In this document: piece by piece, positions 49,319 to 60,814 of the stretch
Numbering within the stretch: position 1 is the first letter of the stretch
How the letters are laid out: every line of letters starts with the position of its first letter
Made by a program: the position numbers and the translations under genes
Notes under the pieces: model-generated
The model's input: only the letters and a program-made list of their open reading frames with translations
Told to the model about the DNA's origin: nothing
The model's database searches: none
NCBI GenBank assembly: GCA_017893485.1
Contig: CM030362.1
Span: 37,542,984-37,606,983, forward strand
From: Hemerocallis citrina
Taxonomy: Eukaryota > Streptophyta > Magnoliopsida > Asparagales > Asphodelaceae
Direction of reading: 5' to 3'
DNA length: 64,000 bases

Positions 49319-50415
49319 CCACCCTAATTAAAAAAAGAAAGAAAGAAAAACTCAAAAGCCACTCGATTAGGAGAGAGAGAGGAGGGGAGAGATACCTTGC
49401 TATATTCACCAGATTCGGGATGATTTCGTTGTTCGCTGGAGGCCTAGAGCCAAACATTAACCGATGTCTCTCCTCTCCAAAAGGGCAGAATACAAAACCC
49501 TAGATCTCTATCAAAATGTTGAAGTCCAGTGTCCAGAATGTGAATCGTATTCAATGTTCACGAGATCAAAAATGTATAGGTTTTTTTTAAATAAGATTGT
49601 AAAGACTTCAAAAATATGGGGCCCTATAAAAAAAATTGAGGGAAAAGGTGGAATCTGGCCACCGGGGCCCTATAAAATTGGGAGTACAAAACAGTTGTTT
49701 GTGAAGCTTTAGCCCAGATCTGCTCTTGTATGCCACCTTCTTTACTCCCATTTTCACACACAGAAACACACCCAAAAAATGGGGAAAATGAAATAGACAT
49801 TTAACGTCATAAAATTGCTGGCAAACCATCCGTAAAAACCTATTTTCCCTTTCTAACCTTGGCTTCCATTATGTTATGGGAAGCCGATCAGTGAGATGTT
49901 GTTAATGGGTCATGGCTGAACAAAACATTCCACTGATACCGTAGCTTCATGGGGAAAATTTTACAACTAAATATTCATTAACAGTTGTTAATTAGGGACT
50001 AACAATCATAATAATCATAATATGTAAAAGGAGTAATAACCATAAGGTGTGAAAGGAGGAGTTGTTCAACACAAACTTTACAGGGTTAATGCAAACGTGG
50101 AAACTCTCAAGTACTATAAAGCCCAACATTCCCGATCAATAAAGTTTGGTGTCACTAGAATCACATAAACAAAATCACGATGTTTGAATAGATCACTGAC
50201 CCGTACAAAAAGTCACTGTCTGGCTTGGCGCCTTCGACTTTACTGTTGATGCAACATGTGCCTACACTGCCGCCGCCCTCCACATACATGGACCCATAGG
50301 AAACACTAGTTTCCCGCCATTTCAACCTCTCCCTCCCCCTCCGATCCACCGTCCGACCTCCTTGCAGAAAAGGAAAATAAAGTAGAGTTCAAAACTAATA
50401 TGAAAATAACTACAA
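49095..50415. other. Region without a confident gene
   Basis: Contains a C20 run (49290-49309) next to GA repeats and a 46-bp-spaced duplicate of ggggccctataaaa (49618 and 49664). At 50161-50380 is a minus-strand open stretch with an acceptor-like ttctgcaag, followed by VDRRGRERLKWRETSVSYGS; I do not recognise it and cannot show it is an exon. Confidence 0.35.
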
Positions 50416-50580
50416 GTGTCATTGTGGTATAGTGGTAAGGCTCTTAACTAATGAACAAGAGATCCAATGTTCAATCCCACACTTGCATCATCCATTTATT
50501 ATGAGATTATTGTGAAAGTGTGTGCATGCAGTGTGCATGTGTTGTACGAATTTGTATGGGGAACTTAACTGCAAAAAAAA
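50416..50580 (+). mobile_element. SINE-like tRNA-derived repeat
   Basis: A tRNA-like head has a box A (tggtatagtgg, 50425-50435) and a box B (gttcaatcc, 50469-50477). A roughly 90-bp unrelated body and an eight-base A tail follow. The total is about 165 bp, in the range of plant SINEs. No clear target duplication was found, so this is a candidate. Confidence 0.5.
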
Positions 50581-50605
50581 GCTAGAAAAATAATATTAAC
50601 AAAAG

Positions 50606-50677
50606 TGTGTTTGCCGGGAGTCGAACTTAGGTTTATTGCTTGGAAGGCAATTATCCTAACCGTTGGAATACAAACGT
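50606..50677 (-). pseudogene. tRNA-Gly(UCC) pseudogene
   Basis: A 72-bp match to the intact gene at 62959-63030 with the anticodon arm (ttgcttggaaggcaa on the plus strand) unchanged. The first two acceptor pairs are lost (A-C and C-A), and the T stem 5' arm is ctaag instead of tcggg, leaving few pairs; box A has a change too. Not expected to give a stable tRNA. Confidence 0.8.
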
Positions 50678-50865
50678 TGTTGTTATTGGAACTCCATGGC
50701 CAAAACTTATACTTATTATTTCAGAAATGAACTAGATGTAGGTACAATTTCTCATAACTTGTAATTCAAATGACACGACTTCTCACTTTTAAGTGAAAGG
50801 TTAAATGTACAAAAAAGTCAGAAAATTTCTCACTTTAATGTGAAAGGTTAAATGTACAAAAAAAG

Positions 50866-51480
50866 TGATATGGCTAAAAATAGGATTAAATCGGGACCGT
50901 TCACATCGGACGCGAATCTCAAAGCTCAGGGGTAAAACGGTGATTTCACCTACTAGCGGGTCCGAAGCGGGTACTGGGTCTCCTTCTTACAGATCGAATA
51001 ACCCGCGAACGGATCCACCTCAACTAGGTACGGGTCCTGACCTGATACAAACCCAGTCCGACAGGATAGAATTAGGGTCTCTGATTAAACCAAATCAACG
51101 GGCCTGCGACTATCCTCTCACCGGGAATTAAGGGATTACATTCCTAATCTGATTACGAGGATTTTATGCCTTATCAGATCACAGGAATCACATTCCTTAT
51201 CTGATCCTAACGGCGACTATAAATACCCCCACCCATCTCCATTAAGAGGTAATCAATCTTTTGCTAGTTAAACGCTCTTTCATAATCATTTCTGGTTACT
51301 GACTTGAGCGTCGGAGGGTGCGTCACTGGGATCAACTCCGGTGTCTCGCACTTCCTTGCAGGTGAACGGCGGGAGTCAACGGTCAAGCTCCGGTGGAACA
51401 GGTTAGGTGTTTGCTATTCAGGTTTTCCAAGAACTCACAAATTCTATCTGTTTACCCCCACACCAGATTTAGCGGTAACA
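50866..51480 (+). repeat. 5' LTR of the 12.1-kb element
   Basis: 615 bp, with TATAAATA at 51218-51225. U3 contains several ttatctgat-type repeats. Same family as the solo LTR at 12520-13180. Confidence 0.92.
51218..51225 (+). promoter_or_regulatory. LTR TATA box
   Basis: TATAAATA followed by a C-rich tract; conserved in all three LTRs of this family in the window. Confidence 0.6.
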
Positions 51481-51482
51481 GA

Positions 51483-51500
51483 TTGGCACCGTCTGTGGAA
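51483..51500 (+). other. Probable primer-binding site
   Basis: ttggcaccgtctgtggaa begins two bases after the LTR; it resembles the ttggcgccgtctgtggg site of TAT-type gypsy elements with one interior change. Confidence 0.55.
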
Positions 51501-51553
51501 AACCATACGAATAGCAGCCCCTCCTCTTCCCGTTAGTCCGATCTTCTCCAGCC

Positions 51554-52110
51554 ATGCCTCCGAGGAAACTCAGGTCCAGAGGGTCCAACCGTGGGCCCAA
51601 CCTCGCCGATCAGCAAGAGGTAGTCCCCGTCCAACCCGCTCCGCAGCAAGGACAACCCCCGCTTCAAGTGGATGACCCTCTTCAACAAGATCAGCCTCCT
51701 TTTCCGAATCAGCAACCCCCCAAGGGTCCTGCCGGTCCACAGAATGCCGGTGCGGGGGGCTCCCGCATGAAGCAACCTCTCCACCAAGACCGCGTCTCCA
51801 TACACAATGCCTCTTCAGATTCTATGGCCTCCCATAATTGCTGAGCTTCTGACTTCCAACAACAAGTCCCAAATCGGCCGAAAGAGGTGGACCTTCGCCA
51901 CTGTCTGGATGAAAAGCGGGCCCGAGAGGGAACCTCCCGCCAACACCGTCCGGATGAGCGATCTCCCCGCCGCTGAGAATACAGAAGGTCTCCTACCCGG
52001 AGGGAGCAAAGAGAATCCCCCGAGCATCACAGAAGAAGACCACGCTCCCCCGCGGGTCGGCAGCAGCCTAGGAACGATGAGGCGCCAATCACCCGTGCCG
52101 AGATCCAACG
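51554..52110 (+). pseudogene. Truncated gag N-terminus of the 12.1-kb element
   Basis: The ATG at 51554 opens MPPRKLRSRGSNRGPNLADQ and a Pro/Gln-rich stretch, ending at a stop at 51842. A shifted frame continues from about 51880 with VDLRHCLDEKRAREGTSR, a Arg-rich segment with one stop, and ITRAEIQ at about 52090. This is the pattern of the N-terminal and linker part of gypsy TAT-type gag. At about 52104 the sequence passes straight into the 117-bp array. The gag core, zinc knuckle and all of pol are missing. Confidence 0.65.
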
Positions 52111-55045
52111 AGTTTGGAGCACAACTCTCTCAAAGAGTTCCTCCTCACACTCGTCTCACAAACAGCTCTTTCCCAGAGCCGGGCTCTTCCGCTCTGCTCA
52201 CCTCCGAAGCGGACCTCTTCTCAACGAGTTCGAAGCACAACTCTCTCCAAGAGTTCCTCCTCACACTCGTCTCACAAACGGCTCCCTTCCAGAGTCAAGC
52301 TCTTCGCTCCGCCCACCTCCAAGGCGGACCTCTTCTCAACGAGTTTGGAGCACAACTCTCTCCTAGAGTTCCTCCTCACACTCGTCCCGCAAACAGCTCT
52401 TTCCCAGCCAGGCTCTTCCGCTCCGCTCGCCTCCGAAGCGGACCTCTTCTCAGACAGTTCGGAGCTCACAACTCTCTCCTAGAGTTGCTCCTCAAACTCG
52501 CCTCCCAAACGGCTCTCTTTCAGAGTCAAGCTCTTCGCTCCGCCCACCTCCAAGGCGGACCTCTTCTCAACGAGTTCGGAGCTCACAACTCTCTCCAAGA
52601 GTTCCTCCTCGCACTCGTCTCACAAACGGCTCTCTTCCAGAGCCGAGCTCTTCGCTCCGCCCACCTCCAAGGCGGACCTCTTCTCAACGAGTTCGGAGCT
52701 CTCAACTCTCTCCAAGAGTTCCTCCTCGCACTCGTCTCACAAACGGCTCTCTTCCAGAGCCGAGCTCTTCGCTCCGCCCACCTCCAAGGCGGACCTCTTC
52801 TCAACGAGTTCGGAGCTCACAACTCTCTCCAAGAGCTCCTCCTCGCACTCGTCTCACAAACGGCTCTCTTCCAGAGCCGAGCTCTTCACTTCTCTCACCT
52901 CCGAAGCGGACCTCTTTCTCAACGAGTTGGGAGCGCACAACTCTCTCCTAGAGTTGCTCTCCAAACTCTTCTCCCAAATGACTCTCTTCTAGAGCCGAGC
53001 TCTTCGCTCCGCTCACCTCCAAGGCGGACCTCTTCTCAACGAGTTCGGAGCTCACAACTCTCTCCTAGAGTTCCTCCTCAAACTCGTCTTCAAGATGGCT
53101 CTCTCCCAGAGCTAGGCTCTTCGTTCCGCTCACCTCGGAGCGGACCTCTTCTCAACGAGTTCGGAGCTCACAACTCTCTTCCAGAGCCGAGCTCTTCGCT
53201 CTGCCCACCTCCAAGGCGGACCTCTTCTCAACGAGTTCGGAGATCTCAACTCTCTCCAAGAGTTCCTCCTCGCACTCGTCTCACAAACGGCTCTCTTCCA
53301 GAGCCGAGCTCTTCGCTCCGCCCACCTCCAAGGCGGACCTCTTCTCAATGAGTTCGGAGCTCACAACTCTCTCCAAGAGCTCCTCCTCGCACTCGTCTCA
53401 CAAATGGCTCTCTTCCAGAGCCGAGCTCTTCACTTCGCTCACCTCCGAATCGAACCTCTTCTCAACGAGTTCGGAGCGCACAACTCTCTCCTAGAGTTGC
53501 TCTCCAAACTCTTCTCCCAAATGACTCTCTTCTAGAGCCGAGCTCTTCGCTCCGCCCACCTCCAAGGCGGACCTCTTCTCAACGAGTTCGGAGCTCACAA
53601 CTCTCTCCTAGAGTTCCTCCTCAAACTCGTCTTCAAGATGGCTCTCTCCTAGAGCTAGGCTCTTCGTTCCGCTCACCTCGGAGCGGACCTCTTCTCAACG
53701 AGTTCGGAGCTCACAACTCTCTTCCAGAGCCGAGCTCTTCGCTCCACCCACCTCCAAGGCGGACCTCTTCTCAACGAGTTCGGAGCTCTCAACTCTCTCC
53801 AAGAGTTCCTCCTCGCACTCGTCTCACAAACGGGTCTCTTCCAGAGCCGAGCTCTTCGCTCCGCCCACCTCCAAGGCGGACCTCTTCTCAACGAGTTTGG
53901 AGCACAACTCTCTCCTAGAGTTCCTCCTCACACTCGTCCCGCAAACAGCTCTTTCCCAGCCAGGCTCTTCCGCTCCGCTCGCCTCCGAAGCGGACCTCTT
54001 CTCAGACAGTTCGGAGCTCACAACTCTCTCCTAGAGTTGCTCCTCAAACTCGCCTCCCAAACGACTCTCTTTCAGAGTCAAGCTCTTCGCTCCGCCCACC
54101 TCCAAGGCGGACCTCTTCTCAACGAGTTCGGAGCTCACAACTCTCTCCAAGAGTTCCTCCTCGCACTCGTCTCACAAACGGCTCTCTTCCAGAGCCGAGC
54201 TCTTCGCTCCGCCCACCTCCAAGGCGGACCTCTTCTCAACGAGTTCGGAGCTCTCAACTCTCTCCAAGAGTTCCTCCTCGCACTCGTCTCACAAACGGCT
54301 CTCTTCCAGAGCCGAGCTCTTCGCTCTGCCCACCTCCAAGGCGGACCTCTTCTCAACGAGTTCGGAGCTCACAACTCTCTCCAAGAGCTCCTCCTCGCAC
54401 TCGTCTCACAAATGGCTCTCTTCCAGAGCCGAGCTCTTCACTTTGCTCACCTCCGAATCGGACCTCTTCTCAACGAGTTCGGAGCGCACAACTCTCTCCT
54501 AGAGTTGCTCTCCAAACTCTTCTCCCAAATGACTCTCTTCTAGAGCCGAGCTCTTCGCTTCGCCCACCTCCAAGGCGGACCTCTTCTCAACGAGTTCGGA
54601 GCTCACAACTCTCTCCTAGAGTTCCTCCTCAAACTCGTCTTCAAAATGGCTCTCTCCCAGAGCCAAGCTCTTCGTTCCGCTCACCTCGGAGCGGACATCT
54701 TCTCAACGAGTTCGGAGCTCACAACTCTCTCATAGAGTTCCTCCTCACACTCGTCCCACAAACGGCTCTCTTCCAGAGCCGAGCACTCCGCTCGCCCCCG
54801 AAGCGGACCTTTTCTCAACGAGTTCGGAGCTCACAACTCTCTCCTAGAGCTGCTCCTCAAAGTCATCTCACAAATGGCTCTCTTCCAGAGCCGAGCTCTT
54901 CACTCTGCTCGCCTCCGAAGCGGACCTCTTCTCAATGAGTTCGGAGCTCACAACTCTCTCCTAGAGTTGCTCCCCAAACTCTTCTCCCAAATGGCTCTCT
55001 TCCAGAGCCGCACTCTTTGCTCCGCTCACCTCCAAGGCGGACCTC
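52104..55045 (+). repeat. 117-bp tandem array, first block
   Basis: About 25 units. A consensus unit has cggctctcttccagagccg, ctccgcccacctccaaggcg, gacctcttctcaacgagtt and aactctctccaagagtt, then tcctcctcgcactcgtctc. The period is exactly 117 in many units (for example 52628 to 52745). Since 117 is 39 codons and stops are rare, long spurious ORFs appear (e.g. 51807-53351). Each unit holds three inverted repeats, described under findings. Blocks of several units are themselves duplicated: 52330-53040 resembles 53890-54600. Confidence 0.92.
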
Positions 55046-55575
55046 ATCTCAACGTGTCTGGAGTCCAACATTTGGTTCGATTCTACTTCGCAAGTTCGCT
55101 CCTAAGCGAGATAGAAGTGGTTCGCCATTCGGAATTGCTCCCACAACCCTTGAACTAACGATGGTTCGGAGTCCAACACTCGGCTCGACTTTACTTCCTC
55201 GGCTCGCCCTAGGCGAGCCAGAAGTAGATCGCCGTTCGGAATTGCTCCCACAGCCGTTGAATGGTTCGGAGTCCAACACTTGGCTCGATTCTACTTCGCA
55301 AGTTCGTTCCTAAGCGAGCTAGAAGTGGTTCGCCATTCGGAATTGCTCCCACAACCCTTGAACTAACGATGGTTCGGAGTCCAACACTCGGCTCGACTTT
55401 ACTTCCTCGGCTCGCCCTAGGCGAGCCAGAAGTAGATCGCCGTTCGGAATTGCTCCCACAGCCGTTGAATGGTTCGGAGTCCAACACTTGGCTCGATTCC
55501 TCTTCAAATAACCTGCTCTTCAGCGGGTTAGAAGTGGTTCGCCATTCGGAACTGCTCCTACAACCGTTGATTCTC
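55046..55575 (+). repeat. 105/210-bp tandem array
   Basis: The phrase ggttcggagtccaacact recurs at about 55163, 55264, 55373 and 55474. Two kinds of 105-bp unit alternate, giving a 210-bp period. One carries ggctcgcc-cta-ggcgagcc (55201-55219), the other tcgct-ccta-agcga (55096-55109). Confidence 0.85.
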
Positions 55576-56575
55576 TCACTAAAATAGCGAGTTCTGAGCT
55601 AAAACTCTCTCCCAGAGTTGCTCCTCAAACTCGTCTTCCAAGTGGCTCTCTCCCAGAGCCGAGCTCTTCGCTCCGCTCGCCTCTAAGGCGGACCTCTTCT
55701 CAAACGAGTTCGGAGCTCAAACTCTCTCTTAGAGTTGCTCTACAAACTCGTCTTCCAGATCGCTCTCTCCCAGAGCCGAGCTCTTCACTCCGCTCGCCTC
55801 CGAAGCGGACCTCTTCTCAAACAAGTTCGGAGCTCAAATTCTCTCCTAGAGTTGCTCCTCAAACTCGTCTTCCAGATCGCTCTCTCCCAGAGCCGAGCTC
55901 TTCACTCCGCTCACCTCCGAAGCGGACCTCTTCTCAAACAAGTTCGGAGCTCAAATTCTCTCCTAGAGTTGCTCCTCAAACTCGTCTTCCAGATCGCTCT
56001 CTCCCAGAGCCGAGCTCTTCACTCCGCTCGCCTCCGAAGCGGACCTCTTCTCAAACAAGTTCGGAGCTCAAATTCTCTCCTAGAGTTGCTCCTCAAACTC
56101 GTCTTCCAGATCGCTCTCTCCCAGAGCCGAGCTCTTCACCCCGCTCGCCTCCGAAGCGAACCTCTTCTCAAACAAGTTCGGAGCTCAAATTCTCTCCTAG
56201 AGTTGCTCCTCAAACTCGTCTTCCAGATCGATCTCTCCCAGAGCCGAGCTCTTCACTCCGCTCGCCTCCGAAGCGGACCTCTTCTCAAACGAGTTCGGAG
56301 CTCAAACTCTCTCTTAGAGTTGCTCTACAAACTTGTCTTCCAGATCGCTCTCTCCCAGAGCCGAGCTCTTCACTCCGCTCGCCTCCGAAGTGGACCTCTT
56401 CTCAAACAAGTTCGGAGCTCAAATTCTCTCCTAGAGTTGCTCCTCAAATTCGTCTTCCAGATCGCTCTCTCCCAGAGCCGAGCTATTCACTCCGCTCGCC
56501 TCCGAAGCAGACCTCTTCTCAAACGAGTTCGGAGCTCAAACTCTCCCATAGAGTTGCTCCTTGCACTCACTTCAA
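55576..56575 (+). repeat. 117-bp tandem array, second block
   Basis: About eight units of a subfamily with cttccagatcgctctctccc, tccgct-cgcctccga-agcgga and aattctctcctagagttgct. These are more alike among themselves than to the first block, showing recent local expansion. Confidence 0.9.
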
Positions 56576-56739
56576 AGGATGGGTCTTCCCATGGCTCTTA
56601 CGAGGATCTTCCTAGCACCTCTTCTCCCCCTAAGAGTGGAGCTCCTCTTCCAAAAGAATCTCCAAGACCAAAGAGAGCACCACCTCTTCCATATACCGAC
56701 CCGTCCACTTCATCCTGCTCGAGCTTCTCCTCACGCTCG

Positions 56740-57250
56740 AGCAGAGGGTGAACTACTGAGTCACCGAGCCGAGCGGACGAGGTACCGACCTCCACATATG
56801 GAGAAAAATACCGCCGACCCGATCTCGCCGTTAGATCATCTCGAAATTTGCACTCAAGCGTGATGGATGGATCAGATCGCGCCATGTCACCACAAAACGA
56901 CAAGATAACGTTTTCTCGAAACTTGTGCCTCTTGTCTCGTGATTCGCGCCACGATCGTGATCAACCGTCCAGATGGAGCCACGTAGCTCGGATCTGAAAT
57001 CCGAGCTACCAATCTACCGAGCAGCAAAGTGGCAGAAAATGTGCCTCAAAATCCGTGCTCGGATCTGCCGAACAAGATGCATCTGCCGAGTAGCAAAGCA
57101 GATGAAGAGCAAGAAGAAAAAGAGGCTAACGGGTCGGGGTCGGATCCGATACCCACGATCCGACCCATACCCTTCTTGGCTTCTCCATTCTTCTCCTTCT
57201 TCTTCAGTCTTCCCGCCAAAAGTGCCCAACACTTCTCCTCTTCTTCGCTG
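56740..57250 (+). repeat. Recurrent non-array block, copy 1
   Basis: Landmarks in order: gaccg...catatggagaaaa, ccgacccgatctc, aacgacaagataacgttttc, gatcgtgatcaaccgtccag, aaatccgtgctcggatctgc. The same order occurs at 58550-58985 and 59920-60260, and in part at 61600-61870. Confidence 0.8.
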
Positions 57251-57309
57251 TGCGAAAGAACAAGGTAGAGGAGAGAACCCGAATGCCTCTCCTCCCCTTC
57301 CTCTTTCTT

Positions 57310-58400
57310 CTCAGGGCCGAGCTCTTCACTTCGCTTACCTCCAAGGCGGACATCTTCTCAACGAGTTCAGAGCTAAAACTCTCTCCTAGAGTTGCTCTTC
57401 AAACTCGTCCTCCAAATGGCTCTCTCCCAAAGCCGAGCTCTTCACTCCGCTCGCCTTCAAAGCAGAGCTCTTCTCAAAGAGTTCGGAGCACAACTCTCTC
57501 CTAGAATTCCTCCTTACACTCGTCTTCCAAAAGGCTCTTTCCTAGAGCCGAGCTCTTCGCTCCGCTTACCACCAAGGCGGACCTCTTCTCAAACGAGTTC
57601 GGAGCTAAAACTCTCTCCTAGAGTTGCTCCTCAAACTCGTCCTCCAGATTGCTCTCCCCTAGAACTGAGCTCTTCACTTCCGCTCGTCTCCAAAGCGAAG
57701 CTCTTCTCAAACAAGTTCGGAGCACAACTCTCTCCTAGAGTTCCTCCTCAAACTTGTCTCTCAAATAGCTCTTCTAATGCCGAGCTCTTCACTCCACTCG
57801 CCCCCAAAGCGGAACTCTTCTCCACGAGTTCGGAGCTAAAACTCTCTCCTAGAGTTGCTCCTCAAACTCGTCTTCCAGATGGCTCTCCTAGAGCCGAGCT
57901 CCCCACTCCGCTCGCCTCCAAAGCGGAGCTCTTCCCAACGAATTCGGAGCTAAAACTCTCTCCTAGAGTTGCTCCTCAAACTCCTCTTCCAGATGGCTCT
58001 TCTACAAATCGAGCTCCCCACTCCGCTCGCCTCCAAAGCGGAGCTCTTCCCAACGAATTCGGAGCTAAAACTCTCTCCTAGAGTTGCTCCTCAAACTCCT
58101 CTTCCAGATGGCTCTTCTACAAGCCAAGCTCTTCGCTCCGCTCGCCTCCAAAGCGGAGCTCTTCTCAACGAGTTCGGAGCTAAAACTCTCTCCTAGAGTT
58201 GCTCCTCAAACTCCTCGTCCAGATGGCTCTCCTAGAGCCGAGCTCTTCACTCCGCTCACCTCCAAAGTGGAGCTCTTCTCCACAAGTTCGGAGCACAACT
58301 CTCTCCTAGAGTTCCTCCTCAAACTTGTCTCTCAAATAGCTCTTCTCGATGAGATCGGAGCACAACTCTCCCCTAGAGTTGCTCCTTGCACTCACTTCAA
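57310..58400 (+). repeat. 117-bp-family tandem array, third block
   Basis: About ten units of a further subfamily (ctaaaactctctcctagagt and ctccgctcgcctccaaagcg landmarks), some shortened by a few bases. Unit ends differ from the first two blocks. Confidence 0.85.
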
Positions 58401-58549
58401 AGAATGGGTCTTCCCATGGCTCTTACGAGGATCTTCCCAGCACCGCTTCTCCACTGTGCGAGAGAACAAGGCAGAGGAGAGAACCCAAATGCCTCTCCTC
58501 CCCTTCCTCTTCTCCTCTTCTCCGAGCTACTACGGGCAGAGGGTGAACT

Positions 58550-58985
58550 ACTGAGTCACCGAGCCGAGCGGACGAGGGACCGACCCTCGCATATGGAGAA
58601 AAATTCTGCCGACCCGATCTCACCGTTAGATCATCTCCAAATTCGCACTCAAGCGTGATGGACGGATCAGATCACGCCACGTCACCATAAAACGACAAGA
58701 TAACGTTTTCTCAAAACTCGTGCCTCTTGTCTTGTGATTCGCACCACGATCGTGATCAACCGTCCAGATTGAGCCGCGTAGCTTGGATCTGCCAATCTAC
58801 CAAACTGCGGAGCGGCGAAAAATGTGCCTCAAAATCCGTGCTCGGATTCGCCGAACAAAGCAAGCAGATGAAGAGGAAGAAAGAAAAAGAGGCTAACGGT
58901 CGGGGTCAGATCCGATACCCACGGTCCGACCCATACCATTCTTAGCTCCTTCATTCTTCTCCTTCTTCCCCAACACTTCTCCTCT
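58550..58985 (+). repeat. Recurrent non-array block, copy 2
   Basis: Same landmark order as copy 1, including catatggagaaaaatt and gatcgtgatcaaccgtccag. Confidence 0.8.
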
Positions 58986-59905
58986 TCTCCACTGTGCGGA
59001 AGAACAAGGCAGAGGAGAGAACCCAAATGCCTTTCCTCCCCTTCCTCTTCTCCTCTTCTCCACTATGCGGAAGAACAAGGCAGAGGAGAGAACCCAATTG
59101 CCTCTCCTCCCCTTCCTCTTCTCCTCTTCTCCACTGTGCGGAAGAACAAGGCAGAGGAGAGAACCCAAATACCTCTCCTCCCCTTCCTCTTCTCCTCTTC
59201 TCCACTATGCGGAAGAACGAGGCAGAGGAGAGAACCCAAATGCCTCTCCTCCCCTTCCTCTTCTCCTCTTCTCCACTGTGCGGAAGAACAAGGCAGAGGA
59301 GAGAACCCAAATGCCTCTCCTCCCCTTCCTCTTCTCCTCTTCTCCACTATGCGGAAGAACGAGGCAGAGGAGAGAACCCAAAATGCCTCTCCTCCCCTTC
59401 CTCTTCTCCTCTTCTCCACTGTGCGGAAGAACAAGGCAGAGGAGAGAACCCAATTGCCTCTCCTCCCCTTCCTCTTCTCCTCTTCTCCACTGTGCGGAAG
59501 AACAAGGCAGAGGAGAGAACCCAATTGCCTCTCCTCCCCTTCCTCTTCTCCTCTTCTCCACTGTGCGGAAGGACAAGGCAGAGGAGAGAACCCAAATGCC
59601 TCTCCTCCCCTTCCTCTTCTCCTCTTCTCCACTGTGCGGAAGAACAAGGCAGAGGAGAGAACCCAATTGCCTCTCCTCCCCTTCATCTTCTCCTCTTCTC
59701 CACTGTGCGGAAGAACAAGGCAGAAGAGAGAACCCAAATACCTCTCCTCCCCTTCCTCTTCTCCTCTTCTCCACTGTGCGAAAGAACAAGGCAGAGGAGA
59801 GAACCCAAATGCCTCTCCTCCCCTTCCTCTTCTCCTCTTCTCCACTGTGCGAAAGAACAAGGCAGAGGAGAGAACCCAAATGCCTCTCCTCCCCTTCCTC
59901 TTTCT
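58964..59905 (+). repeat. 71-bp tandem array
   Basis: About 13 units of cctctcctccccttcctctt / ctcctcttctccactgtgcg / gaagaacaaggcagaggaga / gaaccc, very uniform; one unit is 72 bp (extra A near 59381). As 71 is not a multiple of 3 and the unit has no stop in any frame, all three plus frames and the minus frames stay open over nearly the whole array, which explains the overlapping 250-340 codon ORFs. Confidence 0.92.
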
Positions 59906-59919
59906 TCTCAGAAGAGCTG

Positions 59920-60260
59920 CCGATCCGAGGTGCCGAGGTACCGACCCCCGCATATGGAGAAAAATTTGGCCGACCCCATCTCACCGTCGGATCGTATCAA
60001 AATTCGTGCTAAAACATGATGAACGGCTCAGATCTCGCCACGTCTCCACAAAACGACAAGATAACGTTTTCTCGAAATTTGAGCCCCTTGTCTCGCGATT
60101 CGCGTCAGGATCGTGATCAACCGTCCAGATTGAGCCACGTAGCTCGGATCTCAAATCCGAGCTACCGACCTACCAAACAGCAAAGTGGGAAAAATTCTCC
60201 TCAAAATTCGTGCTCGGATCTGCCAAACAGATTCGTTTGCCGAGCAACAAGGAAGAAGAG
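59920..60260 (+). repeat. Recurrent non-array block, copy 3
   Basis: Same landmark order as copies 1 and 2, followed by an AG microsatellite at 60266-60291. Confidence 0.8.
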
Positions 60261-60264
60261 AGGA

Positions 60265-60296
<32 letters not shown>

Positions 60297-60467
60297 CACG
60301 TGGGCCGGGGTCGACCCGTTAAGGGATCCGAACCCATCAACCCACGTCAGCCTCACTCCTTCTCCCCTACACTCTCCCGCCAAAAACTACAGAAGAAAAA
60401 CCCAAACTCCTCTTCACAGCGCCGAGCAACTCACGCCGTCGAGCCCTCCCTCTATAGGCTCGCTCAT

Positions 60468-60790
60468 CTCCGACCTCCACTTCATGGCCGAGCTCGCCGC
60501 TGCATTGAGAACTCACTGCTTCGCCATTACTGCCGAGCTTTGGTGCCGACCTACTGTGCCGAAGCTCCTCGCCCTGTTACGCGCTGCCTCCGACGAGTTC
60601 ATCTCCGACCTCCACTTCATGGCCGAGCTTGCAGCTGCATTGAGAACTCACTGCTTCGCCATTACTGCCGAGCTTCGGTGCCGACCTACTGTGCCGAAGC
60701 TCCTCGCCCTGTTACGCGTTGCTTCCGACGAGCTCACCTCCGACCTCCACTTCATGGTCGAGCTCGCCGCCGCTTCAAGAATCTCACTGC
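60468..60790 (+). repeat. 135-bp tandem repeat
   Basis: ctccgacctccacttcatgg recurs at 60468, 60603 and 60738, exactly 135 bp apart, with two full units and one partial. Gives spurious ORFs (45 codons per unit). Confidence 0.88.
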
Positions 60791-60814
60791 TACTACCGAG
60801 CTTCGATGCCGAGC

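Noticed and set aside
51807..53351. A 514-codon plus-strand ORF with a 39-residue repeat, and similar long ORFs at 54037-54543 and 55735-56751
   Set aside because: They are by-products of a 117-bp (39-codon) CT-rich array poor in stop codons; the arrays are open in other frames as well, the peptide resembles no known domain, and nearby units are broken by stops.
58964..59905. Possible CRISPR-like array
   Set aside because: The units are contiguous with no unique spacers, and the window is a plant nuclear sequence.
58994..60116. Overlapping ORFs of 250-340 codons on both strands
   Set aside because: All arise from the 71-bp unit having no stops in any frame; no start context, domain or codon bias favours one of them.
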